From a virus: a stretch of DNA of 64,000 nt. Positions 42,446 to 50,776 of this stretch are shown here, in pieces. Numbering within the stretch: position 1 is the stretch's first letter; each line of letters opens with the position of its first letter. Below the pieces are notes generated by a model. The model worked only from the letters and a program-made list of their open reading frames with translations, made no database searches and had not been told where the DNA came from. The position numbers were made by a program, and so were the translations under genes. The stretch spans positions 51,656-115,655 of IMG/VR virus record IMGVR_UViG_3300027741_000030; one strand, given 5' to 3'.

Positions 42446-42457
42446 ATTTGATAGAAT
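42429..42457 (+). promoter_or_regulatory. Promoter for polymerase operon, leaderless spacing
   Basis: TTGACT (42429-42434), a 17-base spacer and TGATAGAAT (42449-42457, extended -10) precede the ATG at 42464 by six bases. No ribosome site lies between, so the transcript should begin at the start codon. Confidence 0.65.
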
Positions 42458-42463
42458 GACATC

Positions 42464-42667
42464 ATGATTTCATATGATATTCCAGATCCTTTTGAAACAT
42501 TTGTAGCTAAAAAATATGCTAAAGCTAAAGGCTATGTATATGATTTTTTTGGTAGAGAATGGCATTATAAATGTACATGCAATGAAATACTATATGGTCC
42601 AACAAGAAAAACTATGACTAAGATAAGACTTTATCATACAAGAAACGAATGCACAGGCGGATACTAA
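42464..42667 (+). CDS. Small Cys/His protein before DnaE
   Basis: This 67-residue protein starts six bases after an extended -10 (leaderless). It contains C-x-C (YKCTCNE) and a later H-x4-C (YHTRNEC) that may form a zinc finger. Its stop overlaps the DnaE start by one base (TAATG). No family is recognised. Its position as first gene of the polymerase operon suggests a small replisome accessory. Confidence 0.5.
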   Translation: MISYDIPDPFETFVAKKYAKAKGYVYDFFGREWHYKCTCNEILYGPTRKTMTKIRLYHTRNECTGGY

Positions 42668-45600
42668 TGAGTTTTACACACCTACATGTTCATTCATACT
42701 ACTCATTAATGGATGGGCTAAATTCGCCTAAAGAATTATGTCAGGCAGCATTAGATGCGGGACAAACAGCAATTGCAATCACAGACCATGGAACATTGTC
42801 ATCTCATCGTGATATGCAAATTGCAGCAAAAGAATTAGGAATAAAACCAATACTTGGAGTAGAAGCGTACATTTCGCCTACAGATAGATTTGATCGCTCC
42901 TCTAAAACAGATAAATCAATTCAGGCATACAATCACATCATACTTCTTGCAAAAAATAAGAAGGGCCTAGAAAATATAAATATTTTACAGGAGCTGGCAT
43001 GGAACGAAGGTTTTTATCATAAGCCTCGTATTGATAGAGAGGTTTTAAATGATTATAGCGAAGGTATTATCGTTCTTAGCGGATGTCTTAATGGACTCAT
43101 TAGTAAGGCTATCGATAAAGGTAACATGGAGGAAGCAGAACTTCTTCTCAAAAGCTTTAAACAAACTTTCGGACAAGATTTTTACGTGGAAGTGCAATCA
43201 CATAACCCTGTGGAGATCAACTCTGCCCTTCTAGAATTAGCAGATAAACTTGGAATTAAAGCGGTGGCAACAGGAGATGCTCACTTTGCTAAAGAAGAAG
43301 ATAGAATCCTAGAAGAAGCATTATTGATTCTATCAACATCTCCTAAGTTTGATAAAGATGCTGACTTTGATATGTCTAGAAATATGAAAGATATGTTAGA
43401 TAGATTTAATTATCTTTATTCTGACCGTAAAATTTCATTTCAAGGTATGAATTTATTTATTCAAAGCCGTTCTGAGATAGAGGCAGACTTTAATAAATCT
43501 GGAATTAATAGAACAGACATCTATGATAATACAATGGAAATTGCAGACAAGATAGGAGAATATGACTTCTATCAGGGATTAGACCTACTGCCAGTTCCTA
43601 AAACAGATGCCGATGAAAGGCTTAGGGAGTTGGCTGAAAATGGCTTAGATAGGCTTCAGAAGGCTTCTGACCCTGCGTACATTAATAGACTTAACGAAGA
43701 GCTATCTATTATTGCTAAGAAAAACTTTGCTTCATACTTCTTGGTGGTGGGAGATATGATTAATTGGGCTAAAGAAAATGATATTCGTGTTGGTCCTGGC
43801 CGTGGCTCAGCTGCTGGATCATTGGTTTGCTATGCCTTGGGAATTACAGATGTAGATCCAATTGAATATAACCTATTGTTTTTTAGATTTATTAATGAAG
43901 AGCGTAATGACTTTCCAGATATTGACACCGACTTCGAAGACCGTCGCCGCAAAGAAGTTAAGGATTATTTAAAGAAAAAGTTTAAGCATGTGGCATCAAT
44001 TTCAACATACACTTATTTTAAAGATAAGGGTGTGGTTAGAGATGCTGCTCGTGTATTTATGGTTCCGCTTCAAGAAGTAAACCGTGCATTAAAAACTGTT
44101 GATACATTTGAAGACTTTATTGATTCTCCAAATACAAAAGAGTTTAGAATGAAATACCCAGAGGTAGTTTGGCTTGCAGATAGGTTGCGTGGAAGAATTC
44201 GTTCAGTTGGAGTTCATGCTGCAGGTGTTGTAGTTGCTAAAGATGACTTAAGAAAGTTTGCCCCAGTAGAGTCTCGTGAAGATTCACAAGATAAAGTGTC
44301 TGGAAGAATTCCTGTTGTTGCATACGATATGGATACAGTTGCGGATATTGGCCTAATCAAGCTAGATGCTTTGGGACTTAAGACATTGTCTGTAATCTCG
44401 GACACACTAAAATCAATTAAGGAAAGAACAGGTAAAGAGATTGACCTTTCAAAACTTTCACTTGATGATCCAAAGGTTTATCAGATGCTCAGTGATGGGT
44501 ATACAAAGGGAGTTTTTCAAGCAGAAGCAACCCCATACACAAACTTATTGATTAAGATGGGTGTAGACAAGTTTGAAGATCTTGCTGCTTCTAATGCTCT
44601 TGTGAGACCAGGTGCGATGAATACAGTAGGTGCTTCTTATATAAATAGAAAAAATGGAAATGAGGCAGTTGACTTTAGCCACACTATCATGAAGCCGTTT
44701 ACCGAGAACACATATGGTGTTATTATATATCAAGAGCAAGTTATGCAGGCATGCGTACACTTGGGCGGTATGACTTGGGCAGAGGCTGATAAGGTCCGCA
44801 AGATTATTGGAAAGAAAAAAGATGCAAAAGAATTTGACCAGTTCAAGGATAAGTTTGTTACTGGGGCTTCAGAACACATTACTAAGAAAAAAGCAGAAGC
44901 GCTTTGGCACGATTTTGAAGCGCATGCTGGTTATTCTTTTAACCGTTCCCATGCTGTTGCTTACTCTATGCTTAGTTACTATACTGCTTGGCTTAAGTTT
45001 TATTATCCACTTGAGTTCATGTTTTCAATTCTTAAAAATGAAAATGACAAAGACGCAAGAACAGAATATTTGATTGAGTCAAAAAGACTTGGCCTTAAGG
45101 TATTGCTTCCACATATTAATGAATCAGAGCTATACTTTTCATTACAAAAAGATTCTATTCGATTTGGTTTAGCTGAAGTAAAGTTTATTTCAGATAGCAT
45201 TGCAAACAAAATAATAGAAAGAAGACCTTACAGTGATTATGCTGATTTTATTGAGAAGGCATCGAAAAAAGGTTCTGGCATTAATAGCCGTGCTGTTACT
45301 GCTCTTAACGCCATCGGCGGTGCTGCGTTTCCTGATAACAAAAGGCAAGGAAACGAAAAAGACAATTACTACGAATACTTAGGAATACCAACATTTAATC
45401 TTGAGGGCATTCCCCCTAGAATTAAAGCTCAGGCTAGACCAATCAATGAGTTTGATGACCTAGGTTCGTTCGTTATGTTTGGAATGGTTAAGTCTATTAA
45501 GCGAGGTAATGGCTGGGCTAGAGTTGAGCTTGTTGATGAAAGCGGAACAGTTGGACTATTTCACACAGAACAAACTCAAATTGAAACAAATCAAATGTAT

Positions 45601-45936
45601 TTTATTCTAGTAGGAGATAATCGTATTGCTAGATACATTAAGGTTTCTGACATTGATCCAAAATCAGATGATCTATTTATTGATTACCTATATAGAAAAG
45701 AATATGATCTTGAAGAAGATGAGTATATTGTAGTAAACTTTACTCCATATACTACAAAAGCTGGAAAACAAATGAGTCATATTGTGTTGTCTAATAAGAA
45801 AAAAGAGCTTACTAGAGCTATTGCTTTTCCAGCTCTGTATAAAATGACTCTTGCAAAAATGCGAGAGGGAATGAAGTGCAAGGTTGTGTTATCTAAACTA
45901 GATGACGGAACATTAAGTATAAAGGAGATAAAATGA
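42667..45936 (+). CDS. dnaE: DNA polymerase III alpha subunit (DnaE-type)
   Basis: The protein has 1089 residues from ATG 42667, which overlaps the previous stop; an in-frame start six codons earlier is less likely. The N-terminal PHP domain keeps metal ligands (H5-L-H7-V-H9, ITDHG, GDAHF). The C-family palm has GPGRGSAAGSL, PDIDTDF with D418, D420 and D422, and AAGVVVA. The rest includes a fingers region, tandem HhH-like helices and a C-terminal OB domain (SFVMFGMVKSIKRGNGWARVELVDESG). It is full length for DnaE1-type enzymes. An intact PHP site suggests built-in 3'-5' exonuclease proofreading. Sliding clamp and loader genes are not seen, so host factors may be used. Confidence 0.9.
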   Translation: MSFTHLHVHSYYSLMDGLNSPKELCQAALDAGQTAIAITDHGTLSSHRDMQIAAKELGIKPILGVEAYISPTDRFDRSSKTDKSIQAYNHIILLAKNKKGLENINILQELAWNEGFYHKPRIDREVLNDYSEGIIVLSGCLNGLISKAIDKGNMEEAELLLKSFKQTFGQDFYVEVQSHNPVEINSALLELADKLGIKAVATGDAHFAKEEDRILEEALLILSTSPKFDKDADFDMSRNMKDMLDRFNYLYSDRKISFQGMNLFIQSRSEIEADFNKSGINRTDIYDNTMEIADKIGEYDFYQGLDLLPVPKTDADERLRELAENGLDRLQKASDPAYINRLNEELSIIAKKNFASYFLVVGDMINWAKENDIRVGPGRGSAAGSLVCYALGITDVDPIEYNLLFFRFINEERNDFPDIDTDFEDRRRKEVKDYLKKKFKHVASISTYTYFKDKGVVRDAARVFMVPLQEVNRALKTVDTFEDFIDSPNTKEFRMKYPEVVWLADRLRGRIRSVGVHAAGVVVAKDDLRKFAPVESREDSQDKVSGRIPVVAYDMDTVADIGLIKLDALGLKTLSVISDTLKSIKERTGKEIDLSKLSLDDPKVYQMLSDGYTKGVFQAEATPYTNLLIKMGVDKFEDLAASNALVRPGAMNTVGASYINRKNGNEAVDFSHTIMKPFTENTYGVIIYQEQVMQACVHLGGMTWAEADKVRKIIGKKKDAKEFDQFKDKFVTGASEHITKKKAEALWHDFEAHAGYSFNRSHAVAYSMLSYYTAWLKFYYPLEFMFSILKNENDKDARTEYLIESKRLGLKVLLPHINESELYFSLQKDSIRFGLAEVKFISDSIANKIIERRPYSDYADFIEKASKKGSGINSRAVTALNAIGGAAFPDNKRQGNEKDNYYEYLGIPTFNLEGIPPRIKAQARPINEFDDLGSFVMFGMVKSIKRGNGWARVELVDESGTVGLFHTEQTQIETNQMYFILVGDNRIARYIKVSDIDPKSDDLFIDYLYRKEYDLEEDEYIVVNFTPYTTKAGKQMSHIVLSNKKKELTRAIAFPALYKMTLAKMREGMKCKVVLSKLDDGTLSIKEIK

Positions 45937-46160
45937 CAGAAGAAGTAAAAGTTTCTACAGCAGAAGAAGTTTTTGGTTCGCTCAGCGTTCCTAAAATTCT
46001 AATTGCCACTTTGCAAATGCTGGGAGAAATCGTTGTTCCAACAGATTTATTTTTAAATGCAGGAACAGAAGATCAAGAGCTTGAGGTTGATTATAATTCT
46101 GATAATCAAACATTTACATTTAAGTTAAAGGAAAATAATGTACGAGAAGAAAATATCTAA
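45933..46160 (+). CDS. Hypothetical small acidic protein
   Basis: This 75-residue protein starts by ATGA overlap with DnaE and ends inside the next gene. It is acidic, with a helix (EEVFGSLSVPKILIATLQMLGEIVV) and a terminal beta hairpin (QELEVDYNSDNQTFTFKLKEN). I recognise no family. Coupling to the polymerase gene hints at a replication role. Confidence 0.45.
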   Translation: MTEEVKVSTAEEVFGSLSVPKILIATLQMLGEIVVPTDLFLNAGTEDQELEVDYNSDNQTFTFKLKENNVREENI

Positions 46161-46551
46161 AAAAATATTGGGTAGACATAAGCCAGAAGAGCGTAGACAT
46201 AAGCCAGAAGAGCCTAGAATGGTTACTGATTATGGCCTAGACGCACTGGCTGCAATATTGCATGAAACTGCAATTGAAAAGGGATTCTGGGATGGACCTA
46301 AAAATTTCGATGTGTTTGGAAATAAGATTGCTCTTATTCATTCAGAGGCAACAGAAGTTCTTGAGGCAGTTAGAAAAAACAAAGGTTCTGAATCTATTGT
46401 TGAAGAAATGTCAGACATTTTAATTAGAACTCTTGATCTATATGCAGCCATGAGAAACGCTGGCTTTGTAACAGATAGTTTGGATGAAATATTATCAAAT
46501 AAAATGAATAAGAATAGGTCACGTCCAAAGCTTCACGGCAATTTGTTTTAA
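46138..46551 (+). CDS. MazG-like nucleotide pyrophosphohydrolase
   Basis: In this 137-residue protein, residues about 60-110 show the all-alpha MazG pattern: helix LIHSEATEVLEAVRKN (with E-x2-E) and helix IVEEMSDILIRTLDLYAAM (E-x2-D), which bind metal and NTP substrate. MazG enzymes hydrolyse NTPs or ppGpp to NMP. Near the N-terminus the motif RHKPEE occurs twice from a 21-base tandem duplication (46172-46213). It overlaps the preceding gene by 23 bases and lies ahead of recA. Confidence 0.7.
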   Translation: MYEKKISKKILGRHKPEERRHKPEEPRMVTDYGLDALAAILHETAIEKGFWDGPKNFDVFGNKIALIHSEATEVLEAVRKNKGSESIVEEMSDILIRTLDLYAAMRNAGFVTDSLDEILSNKMNKNRSRPKLHGNLF

Positions 46552-46560
46552 TGATATACT
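46532..46560 (+). promoter_or_regulatory. Promoter for recA
   Basis: TGATATACT (46552-46560, extended -10) lies 17 bases after TTCACG (46532-46537). A normal leader of about 13 bases with a ribosome site (AAAGAGAGAGA) precedes the ATG at 46580. Confidence 0.5.
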
Positions 46561-46579
46561 ATAACAAAGAGAGAGATCA

Positions 46580-47584
46580 ATGACTATAACAATAGATAAT
46601 ATTCTAGCAGGACTAGATCCAAAAACAAGAGCACGAGTTCAATCTGCACAAAATGTAAAAGTTAAAAAACAAGTAACTCCCAGCATTGGCCTTAATATGG
46701 CTTTAAAAGGTGGTCTTGGATATGGCAGACAAGTACTTGTATGGGGAAATAAATCTGCTGGCAAGTCTTCGTTTTGTTTGCAGATGATAGCCCTTGCACA
46801 GCAAGAAGGCAAAACATGCGCTTGGATTGATGCAGAAGCATCATATGATCAGTCGTGGGCAGAGAGTTTAGGAGTAGATTCTTCTTCCCTTATTTACTCA
46901 CCAGCAAAAACTGTTAATGATATGGTTGATGTTGCAACAAAGCTAATGGATGCTGGTGTTGATATTATAGTTGTTGATTCAATCTCTGCGTTATTGCCAG
47001 CAATTTATTTTGAAAAAGACGGAAATGAAATGAAAAATTTGCAAGACACAAAGCAAATCGGAGCAGAAGCAAAGGATATGACTCATGCAGTCAAAATGTT
47101 AAATTATGCAAACAAAAACACACTATTGGTTCTCATCTCACAGCAAAGAAATCAGTTTGGATCTATGCATGCCTCCCACATCCCGACAGGAGGTATGGCA
47201 GTTAAGTTCTTCTCTTCCACTGTCATTAAATTATGGTCTTCAGAAGCTGAAGCTAATGCGATTAAAGCGGGCATTAAAGTTGGTGACAAGATCATTGAAC
47301 AAAGAGTTGGCAGGCCAGTCAATTGGATTATTGATTACAACAAGCTCGGCCCCCCTAATCTTTCAGGACAGTATGACTTCTACTACCAAGGAGAATCATT
47401 AGGGGTTGACAGAGTTGGAGAAACCCTTGATGTTGCAGAAATGGTTGGAGCTGTTGAAAAAGGCGGAGCATGGTATACAGTTAATGGAGAAAGACTACAG
47501 GGCAGAGCAAAAGCAGTTGCTTATCTTAGAGACAATCCAGAAGTTGTAGGCAAACTAATTGGAGAAATCAATGCCAAATCTTAA
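46580..47584 (+). CDS. recA: RecA-like recombinase
   Basis: The protein has 334 residues. It has Walker A GNKSAGKS (56-63), IDAEASYD (about 86-93), Walker B DIIVVDSISALLP (about 132-144), the L1/L2 region with SQQRNQFGSM and TGGMAVKFF, and a C-terminal lid. The E of the catalytic EA pair is present. As a phage RecA it would promote strand exchange during replication-coupled recombination and repair. The N-terminal domain is short relative to bacterial RecA. Neighbours include an SSB, RuvC-like and Cas4-like genes, forming a recombination set. Confidence 0.85.
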   Translation: MTITIDNILAGLDPKTRARVQSAQNVKVKKQVTPSIGLNMALKGGLGYGRQVLVWGNKSAGKSSFCLQMIALAQQEGKTCAWIDAEASYDQSWAESLGVDSSSLIYSPAKTVNDMVDVATKLMDAGVDIIVVDSISALLPAIYFEKDGNEMKNLQDTKQIGAEAKDMTHAVKMLNYANKNTLLVLISQQRNQFGSMHASHIPTGGMAVKFFSSTVIKLWSSEAEANAIKAGIKVGDKIIEQRVGRPVNWIIDYNKLGPPNLSGQYDFYYQGESLGVDRVGETLDVAEMVGAVEKGGAWYTVNGERLQGRAKAVAYLRDNPEVVGKLIGEINAKS

Positions 47585-47762
47585 TGAGTTTTTGAATAAA
47601 GAAACAAAGGTAGCAAACGATTCTACATTTGAAAACCTTCCAGGAACAAGACCTTGCTCCAAATGTGAGATTGATGTAGATGGTGGGCTGTGGGATCCTA
47701 AGAATTTAATAATGAAATGGACGTGTCCGTCTGGACACGAGACTGTACACAGGTTTGGATAA
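47571..47762 (+). CDS. Small zinc-ribbon protein
   Basis: This is a 63-residue protein from the ATG at 47571 with the site GGAG six bases before it; the upstream TTG at 47559 is unlikely. It has a C-x2-C (PCSKCEID) and a second Cys with nearby His (WTCPSGHETVH), the usual zinc-ribbon layout. It overlaps recA's end by 14 bases. The role is unknown. Confidence 0.5.
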   Translation: MPNLNEFLNKETKVANDSTFENLPGTRPCSKCEIDVDGGLWDPKNLIMKWTCPSGHETVHRFG

Positions 47763-47769
47763 TATTAAA

Positions 47770-48570
47770 ATGGATAAGCTTGTTGTTGCCCCTCAAATTG
47801 TTGTTTATAAAAACATTTTTAAAAACTCCAAGGAACTTATAGAAAATCTTGATATAGATAGAGAAGACTCTCTGTTTGATGGGTGGAGACAGTGGTATCA
47901 GCAAGGTTTTAGAAAAGATGTGGTCTTTGATTTAAATGAAAATTACCCAGAGACACAGGAGTCTTTATACTTAAAAGAAGCTTGTGAAATTGTAAACTTT
48001 ATTAGACAAGATTATTTTAATGATTTTGAAAAAGATAAAGGTGTTTGGCCTACGTTTATTAATAATTGGGATTCTTTAAAAAAAACACAAGACATATTTT
48101 ATTTAGACTACTTCAGATATGTAAAAGAACAAAATCATTATTCTGATGAAAAACTATTAATGGAATACCATGTAGATGAATTTCCAGTAGTGAACGAAGC
48201 TAAGACAAGAAGACATGTTGTAACTATTAACTTTTATTTAAATAACGAATACACTGGGGGAGAGATATCTGCATATGACGCTATCTCAAATAAGATCTAT
48301 ACATATAAGCCACAACCAGGTGATGCGGTTGTAATGCCATCAACCGAGCCTTTCTATCATGGAGTAAAGGGATTTAAAGATGCAGACAGGTATTTTTTAA
48401 GATCATTTATAGATTATAGAATGGACTCTGAAGAAGAATGGGTTGCTAAATATAAGTTAAATCAATCTGATAGACACAAAGAAGTTCAGCAACACGAAGA
48501 CGATTATGTTTCAAAAGACTTGCAGATGATAACAGTGTCTTCAGCAGAAGAAGTTATAGTTGGTAATTAA
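47770..48570 (+). CDS. 2OG-Fe(II) dioxygenase (paralogue of 6635)
   Basis: This is a 266-residue protein from ATG 47770 (an in-frame TTG at 47755 is possible). It has MEYHVDEFP (iron H and D), the strand NFYLNNEYTGGEIS, KPQPGDAVVMPSTEP, FYHGVKG (distal H) and a basic R in DRYFLRSF. It shares length and the C-terminal helical extension with the enzyme at 6635. Here it is inside the recombination block, followed by a nuclease-like gene and then a paralogue of the 4150 gene. So the dioxygenase/DUF6065-like combination occurs twice in the genome. Confidence 0.8.
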   Translation: MDKLVVAPQIVVYKNIFKNSKELIENLDIDREDSLFDGWRQWYQQGFRKDVVFDLNENYPETQESLYLKEACEIVNFIRQDYFNDFEKDKGVWPTFINNWDSLKKTQDIFYLDYFRYVKEQNHYSDEKLLMEYHVDEFPVVNEAKTRRHVVTINFYLNNEYTGGEISAYDAISNKIYTYKPQPGDAVVMPSTEPFYHGVKGFKDADRYFLRSFIDYRMDSEEEWVAKYKLNQSDRHKEVQQHEDDYVSKDLQMITVSSAEEVIVGN

Positions 48571-48571
48571 T

Positions 48572-48877
48572 TTGTCAGAGAGATCAGAAGTTAAAAGAGA
48601 CGGTGCTAAAGCTCAAAAAAATAGTGGTAGGGGAGAATATCAAAAGGGTGACGCACAATGGAAACAATTTCTTGTTGATTATAAAGAAGCATCATCATCT
48701 TTTACTTTAAATAAACAGGTCTGGTCTAAAATATGCACAGACACATTTAAAGTTAATAGAGATATGCATCCAGCATTAAAGATAATAATAGGAAATGAGT
48801 CAAAGGTTAGACTTGGTATAATAGAGTGGACAATTTTAGAAGAGCTAATAGAATTTTGGGAGAAAAATAATGTATGA
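48572..48877 (+). CDS. PD-(D/E)XK nuclease-like (Holliday junction resolvase type)
   Basis: This is a 101-residue protein from TTG 48572; an in-frame TTG at 48560 is also possible. Residues SERSEVKRDGAKAQKNSGRG, then YQKGDAQWKQFLVDYKEAS, show the PD-(D/E)XK layout of small phage resolvases: Asp in KGDA and the D-x-K of VDYKEA, with a conserved basic N-terminal segment. Related proteins in actinophages are annotated as Holliday-junction-type nucleases. It could process recombination intermediates from RecA and the DNA packaging branches. It ends by overlap with the next gene. Confidence 0.55.
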   Translation: MSERSEVKRDGAKAQKNSGRGEYQKGDAQWKQFLVDYKEASSSFTLNKQVWSKICTDTFKVNRDMHPALKIIIGNESKVRLGIIEWTILEELIEFWEKNNV

Positions 48878-49562
48878 ACTAGATGTATATAAAGATAATA
48901 GCAGAATGCCAAGTGCAAAAATAAGACAGCTTAAAACAAAAAGAGACTGGATGCATGAGGTTACTTATAACTGTACACCAGTTACCTTGGTAAACACACT
49001 TGGATATGGTATATATTTTGAAGAAGACATAGCATTTTCTTGGGATGGAGATAGAAAAAATCCAGCTGAGGCAACCATAGGTAAACATCTAGTATGGTCT
49101 GGAAGAGGAGAGGGAACTGTAAGCTTTAATACAAATTTAATATTTAGAACAGATAAAGATGTTAGCATGCTTACACTTCCAGTCCCAAATCAATTTATTG
49201 AAGGGGCAGAGGTTATATCTACTATATTATCTACATCTTTGTTTACAGGAGCATTTCCAATAGTATGGAAGCTGCACCATCCAAACAAAGAATATGTTGT
49301 GCCAGCAGGAACAAATATAGCTTGCTTGCTTCCAATTTCAATCGCTCAATTTCAAAATTCAAATATAAATGTAATAGATAAAATTTTTGATCCATCAAAA
49401 AGAATTCAAGATAGACCAGAGTATCTTAAAAAAATTCAAGAGTACGTTGAACAAGGAAAAAGAATTAGAATGTATAAAAAAGCTATTAATGAAAATAATG
49501 AAAAAATTGGTGAGCACGAAGTTGAAAATTTAACAATGAATGTGACATATAAAAATGACTAG
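48870..49562 (+). CDS. Unknown protein, paralogue of the gene at 4150 (DUF6065-like)
   Basis: This 230-residue protein shares with the gene at 4150 the ordered blocks KRDWM, PVTLVNTLGYGI, EEDIAFSWDGD, WSGRGEGTVSFNT, RTDKDVSMLTLPVPNQF and ST-SLFTGAFPIVW. The C-terminal 50 residues are charged and diverge. Both copies lie near a 2OG dioxygenase gene. It starts by overlap with the nuclease gene and ends overlapping a membrane peptide. The biochemical role is unknown. Confidence 0.6.
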   Translation: MYELDVYKDNSRMPSAKIRQLKTKRDWMHEVTYNCTPVTLVNTLGYGIYFEEDIAFSWDGDRKNPAEATIGKHLVWSGRGEGTVSFNTNLIFRTDKDVSMLTLPVPNQFIEGAEVISTILSTSLFTGAFPIVWKLHHPNKEYVVPAGTNIACLLPISIAQFQNSNINVIDKIFDPSKRIQDRPEYLKKIQEYVEQGKRIRMYKKAINENNEKIGEHEVENLTMNVTYKND

Positions 49563-49659
49563 TTTATTTTTTGGAGTTATGATAGGATTCTCTATAGGTT
49601 ATCCATTAGGATTATTTATAGATCAACTAAACAAAAGGATTAAGAATGACAGAAGATAA
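49555..49659 (+). CDS. 34-residue single-span membrane peptide
   Basis: The ATG at 49555 lies inside the end of the preceding gene, and the stop at 49657-49659 is inside the next gene. The peptide has one hydrophobic span (SLFFGVMIGFSIGYPLGLFI) and then a polar, basic tail (DQLNKRIKNDRR), the form of a single-pass membrane protein. No lysis motif is present. Candidate roles are an inner-membrane anchor or a small holin-like peptide, but this is inference. Confidence 0.5.
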   Translation: MTSLFFGVMIGFSIGYPLGLFIDQLNKRIKNDRR

Positions 49660-49981
49660 AAATACACTTCAACTAATTAGCGATATTACAGAGTTTAATG
49701 ATCTTCATGAGTACATGCAGGACGAGCATTTAGACAAAGCCCTTGCCATAGTTGTTAAGATATTAATGAATCCAGAAGTTCCCTCTGCAAAAGCACCTAT
49801 GCTTATAATGGAGCTCCAGGCAATGTCTACTAAGTTTGCTGTGATGGCTTCAGTTTATTCTACTATCGCCAAAGACAAATCTGGAACAGTAAACAATAAC
49901 AAGAAGAACGTATACTATTCTGTAAAGGAGTCCATAGACAAGCTTGTAGATGCACTTAAGTATGTCGTTAGGTACAACTAA
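49646..49981 (+). CDS. Hypothetical helical protein
   Basis: This 111-residue, mostly helical protein (LISDITEFNDLHEYMQDEHLDKALAIVVKIL, and MLIMELQAMSTKFAVMASVYSTIAK) has a basic, polar C-terminus (NNNKKNVYYSVKESIDKLVDAL). I recognise no family. It is four bases from the Cas4-like gene, so may act with it in DNA processing. Confidence 0.45.
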   Translation: MTEDKNTLQLISDITEFNDLHEYMQDEHLDKALAIVVKILMNPEVPSAKAPMLIMELQAMSTKFAVMASVYSTIAKDKSGTVNNNKKNVYYSVKESIDKLVDALKYVVRYN

Positions 49982-49984
49982 TAA

Positions 49985-50776
49985 ATGGGTAGAGATATAG
50001 TAAAAAATCTTAAATTTAAAAAACATGCTGGTAAGCATTTTGATCCAGAAAGATTTGCTCAGCTGCTCGATGAGTCGTATCGTAATACTAAACGTGCTGA
50101 TGGAGAGATGACAAAAAAATCATTTAGCCCAAGCTCCCTGGGATATGGACACGGAAGATGCCCCAGATACTGGTACATGGCTTTTTCTGGCGCAGTATTC
50201 ATTGATGAAAATGATGCAGTTGCCGTAGCAAACATGGCACAGGGAACTCAAGCTCATGAAAGACTTCAAAAGCTTATTTCTACTATGCCAGAGTGGAGGG
50301 CGGAAGAAGAAGAAATTGTTAGCGAGTACCCACCCATCAGAGGCTTTATAGATCTTATCATGGAGTATGATGGTGAAACGGTTATAGGCGAAATCAAAAC
50401 AGCTAAGCAGGAAGTATGGGATACGAGACAATCAGAGATGAAATCATCTGCAAACCACATGCTTCAGCTACTAACTTATATGAAATTAAAGAACGCAAAA
50501 GAAGGATTCTTTTTGTATGAGAATAAAAATACACAGGAAATATTAATTATTCCAATATCAATGAATGATAAGAATAAAAAAATTATCGAGGATGCATTTT
50601 TGTGGATGCAGGAAGTATATGATAATTTTAAAGACGGAGATCTACCAATGAGACCCGCAGGATCTACAAAGTCAAAAATGCCATGTACGTATTGTCCAAT
50701 TAAAAAAGAGTGCTATTCAAAAGAAACTCCTTTGGGAACTGTTCAAATTGAGCTGTTTGAGGTGGCAGGTATATGA
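49985..50776 (+). CDS. Cas4/RecB-like PD-(D/E)XK exonuclease
   Basis: The protein has 263 residues. The first Cys is in GRCPRYWYM. The RecB core follows: GFIDLIMEYDGE (Asp), VIGEIKTAKQ (E-x-K) and QLLTYM (QxxxY-like). A C-terminal trio of Cys (PCTYCPIKKEC) completes a four-Cys Fe-S or metal cluster as in Cas4/AddB-type nucleases. It should be a 5'-3' or end-resecting exonuclease. No Cas genes or repeat arrays accompany it, so a phage recombination role with the nearby RecA and SSB is most likely. The start codon follows the previous stop by three bases. Confidence 0.75.
   Translation: MGRDIVKNLKFKKHAGKHFDPERFAQLLDESYRNTKRADGEMTKKSFSPSSLGYGHGRCPRYWYMAFSGAVFIDENDAVAVANMAQGTQAHERLQKLISTMPEWRAEEEEIVSEYPPIRGFIDLIMEYDGETVIGEIKTAKQEVWDTRQSEMKSSANHMLQLLTYMKLKNAKEGFFLYENKNTQEILIIPISMNDKNKKIIEDAFLWMQEVYDNFKDGDLPMRPAGSTKSKMPCTYCPIKKECYSKETPLGTVQIELFEVAGI

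Noticed and set aside
49985-50776. Reading the Cas4-like gene as part of a CRISPR-Cas system
   Set aside because: No cas1/cas2 or repeat array is present and the neighbours are recombination genes, so a phage exonuclease role is more likely.
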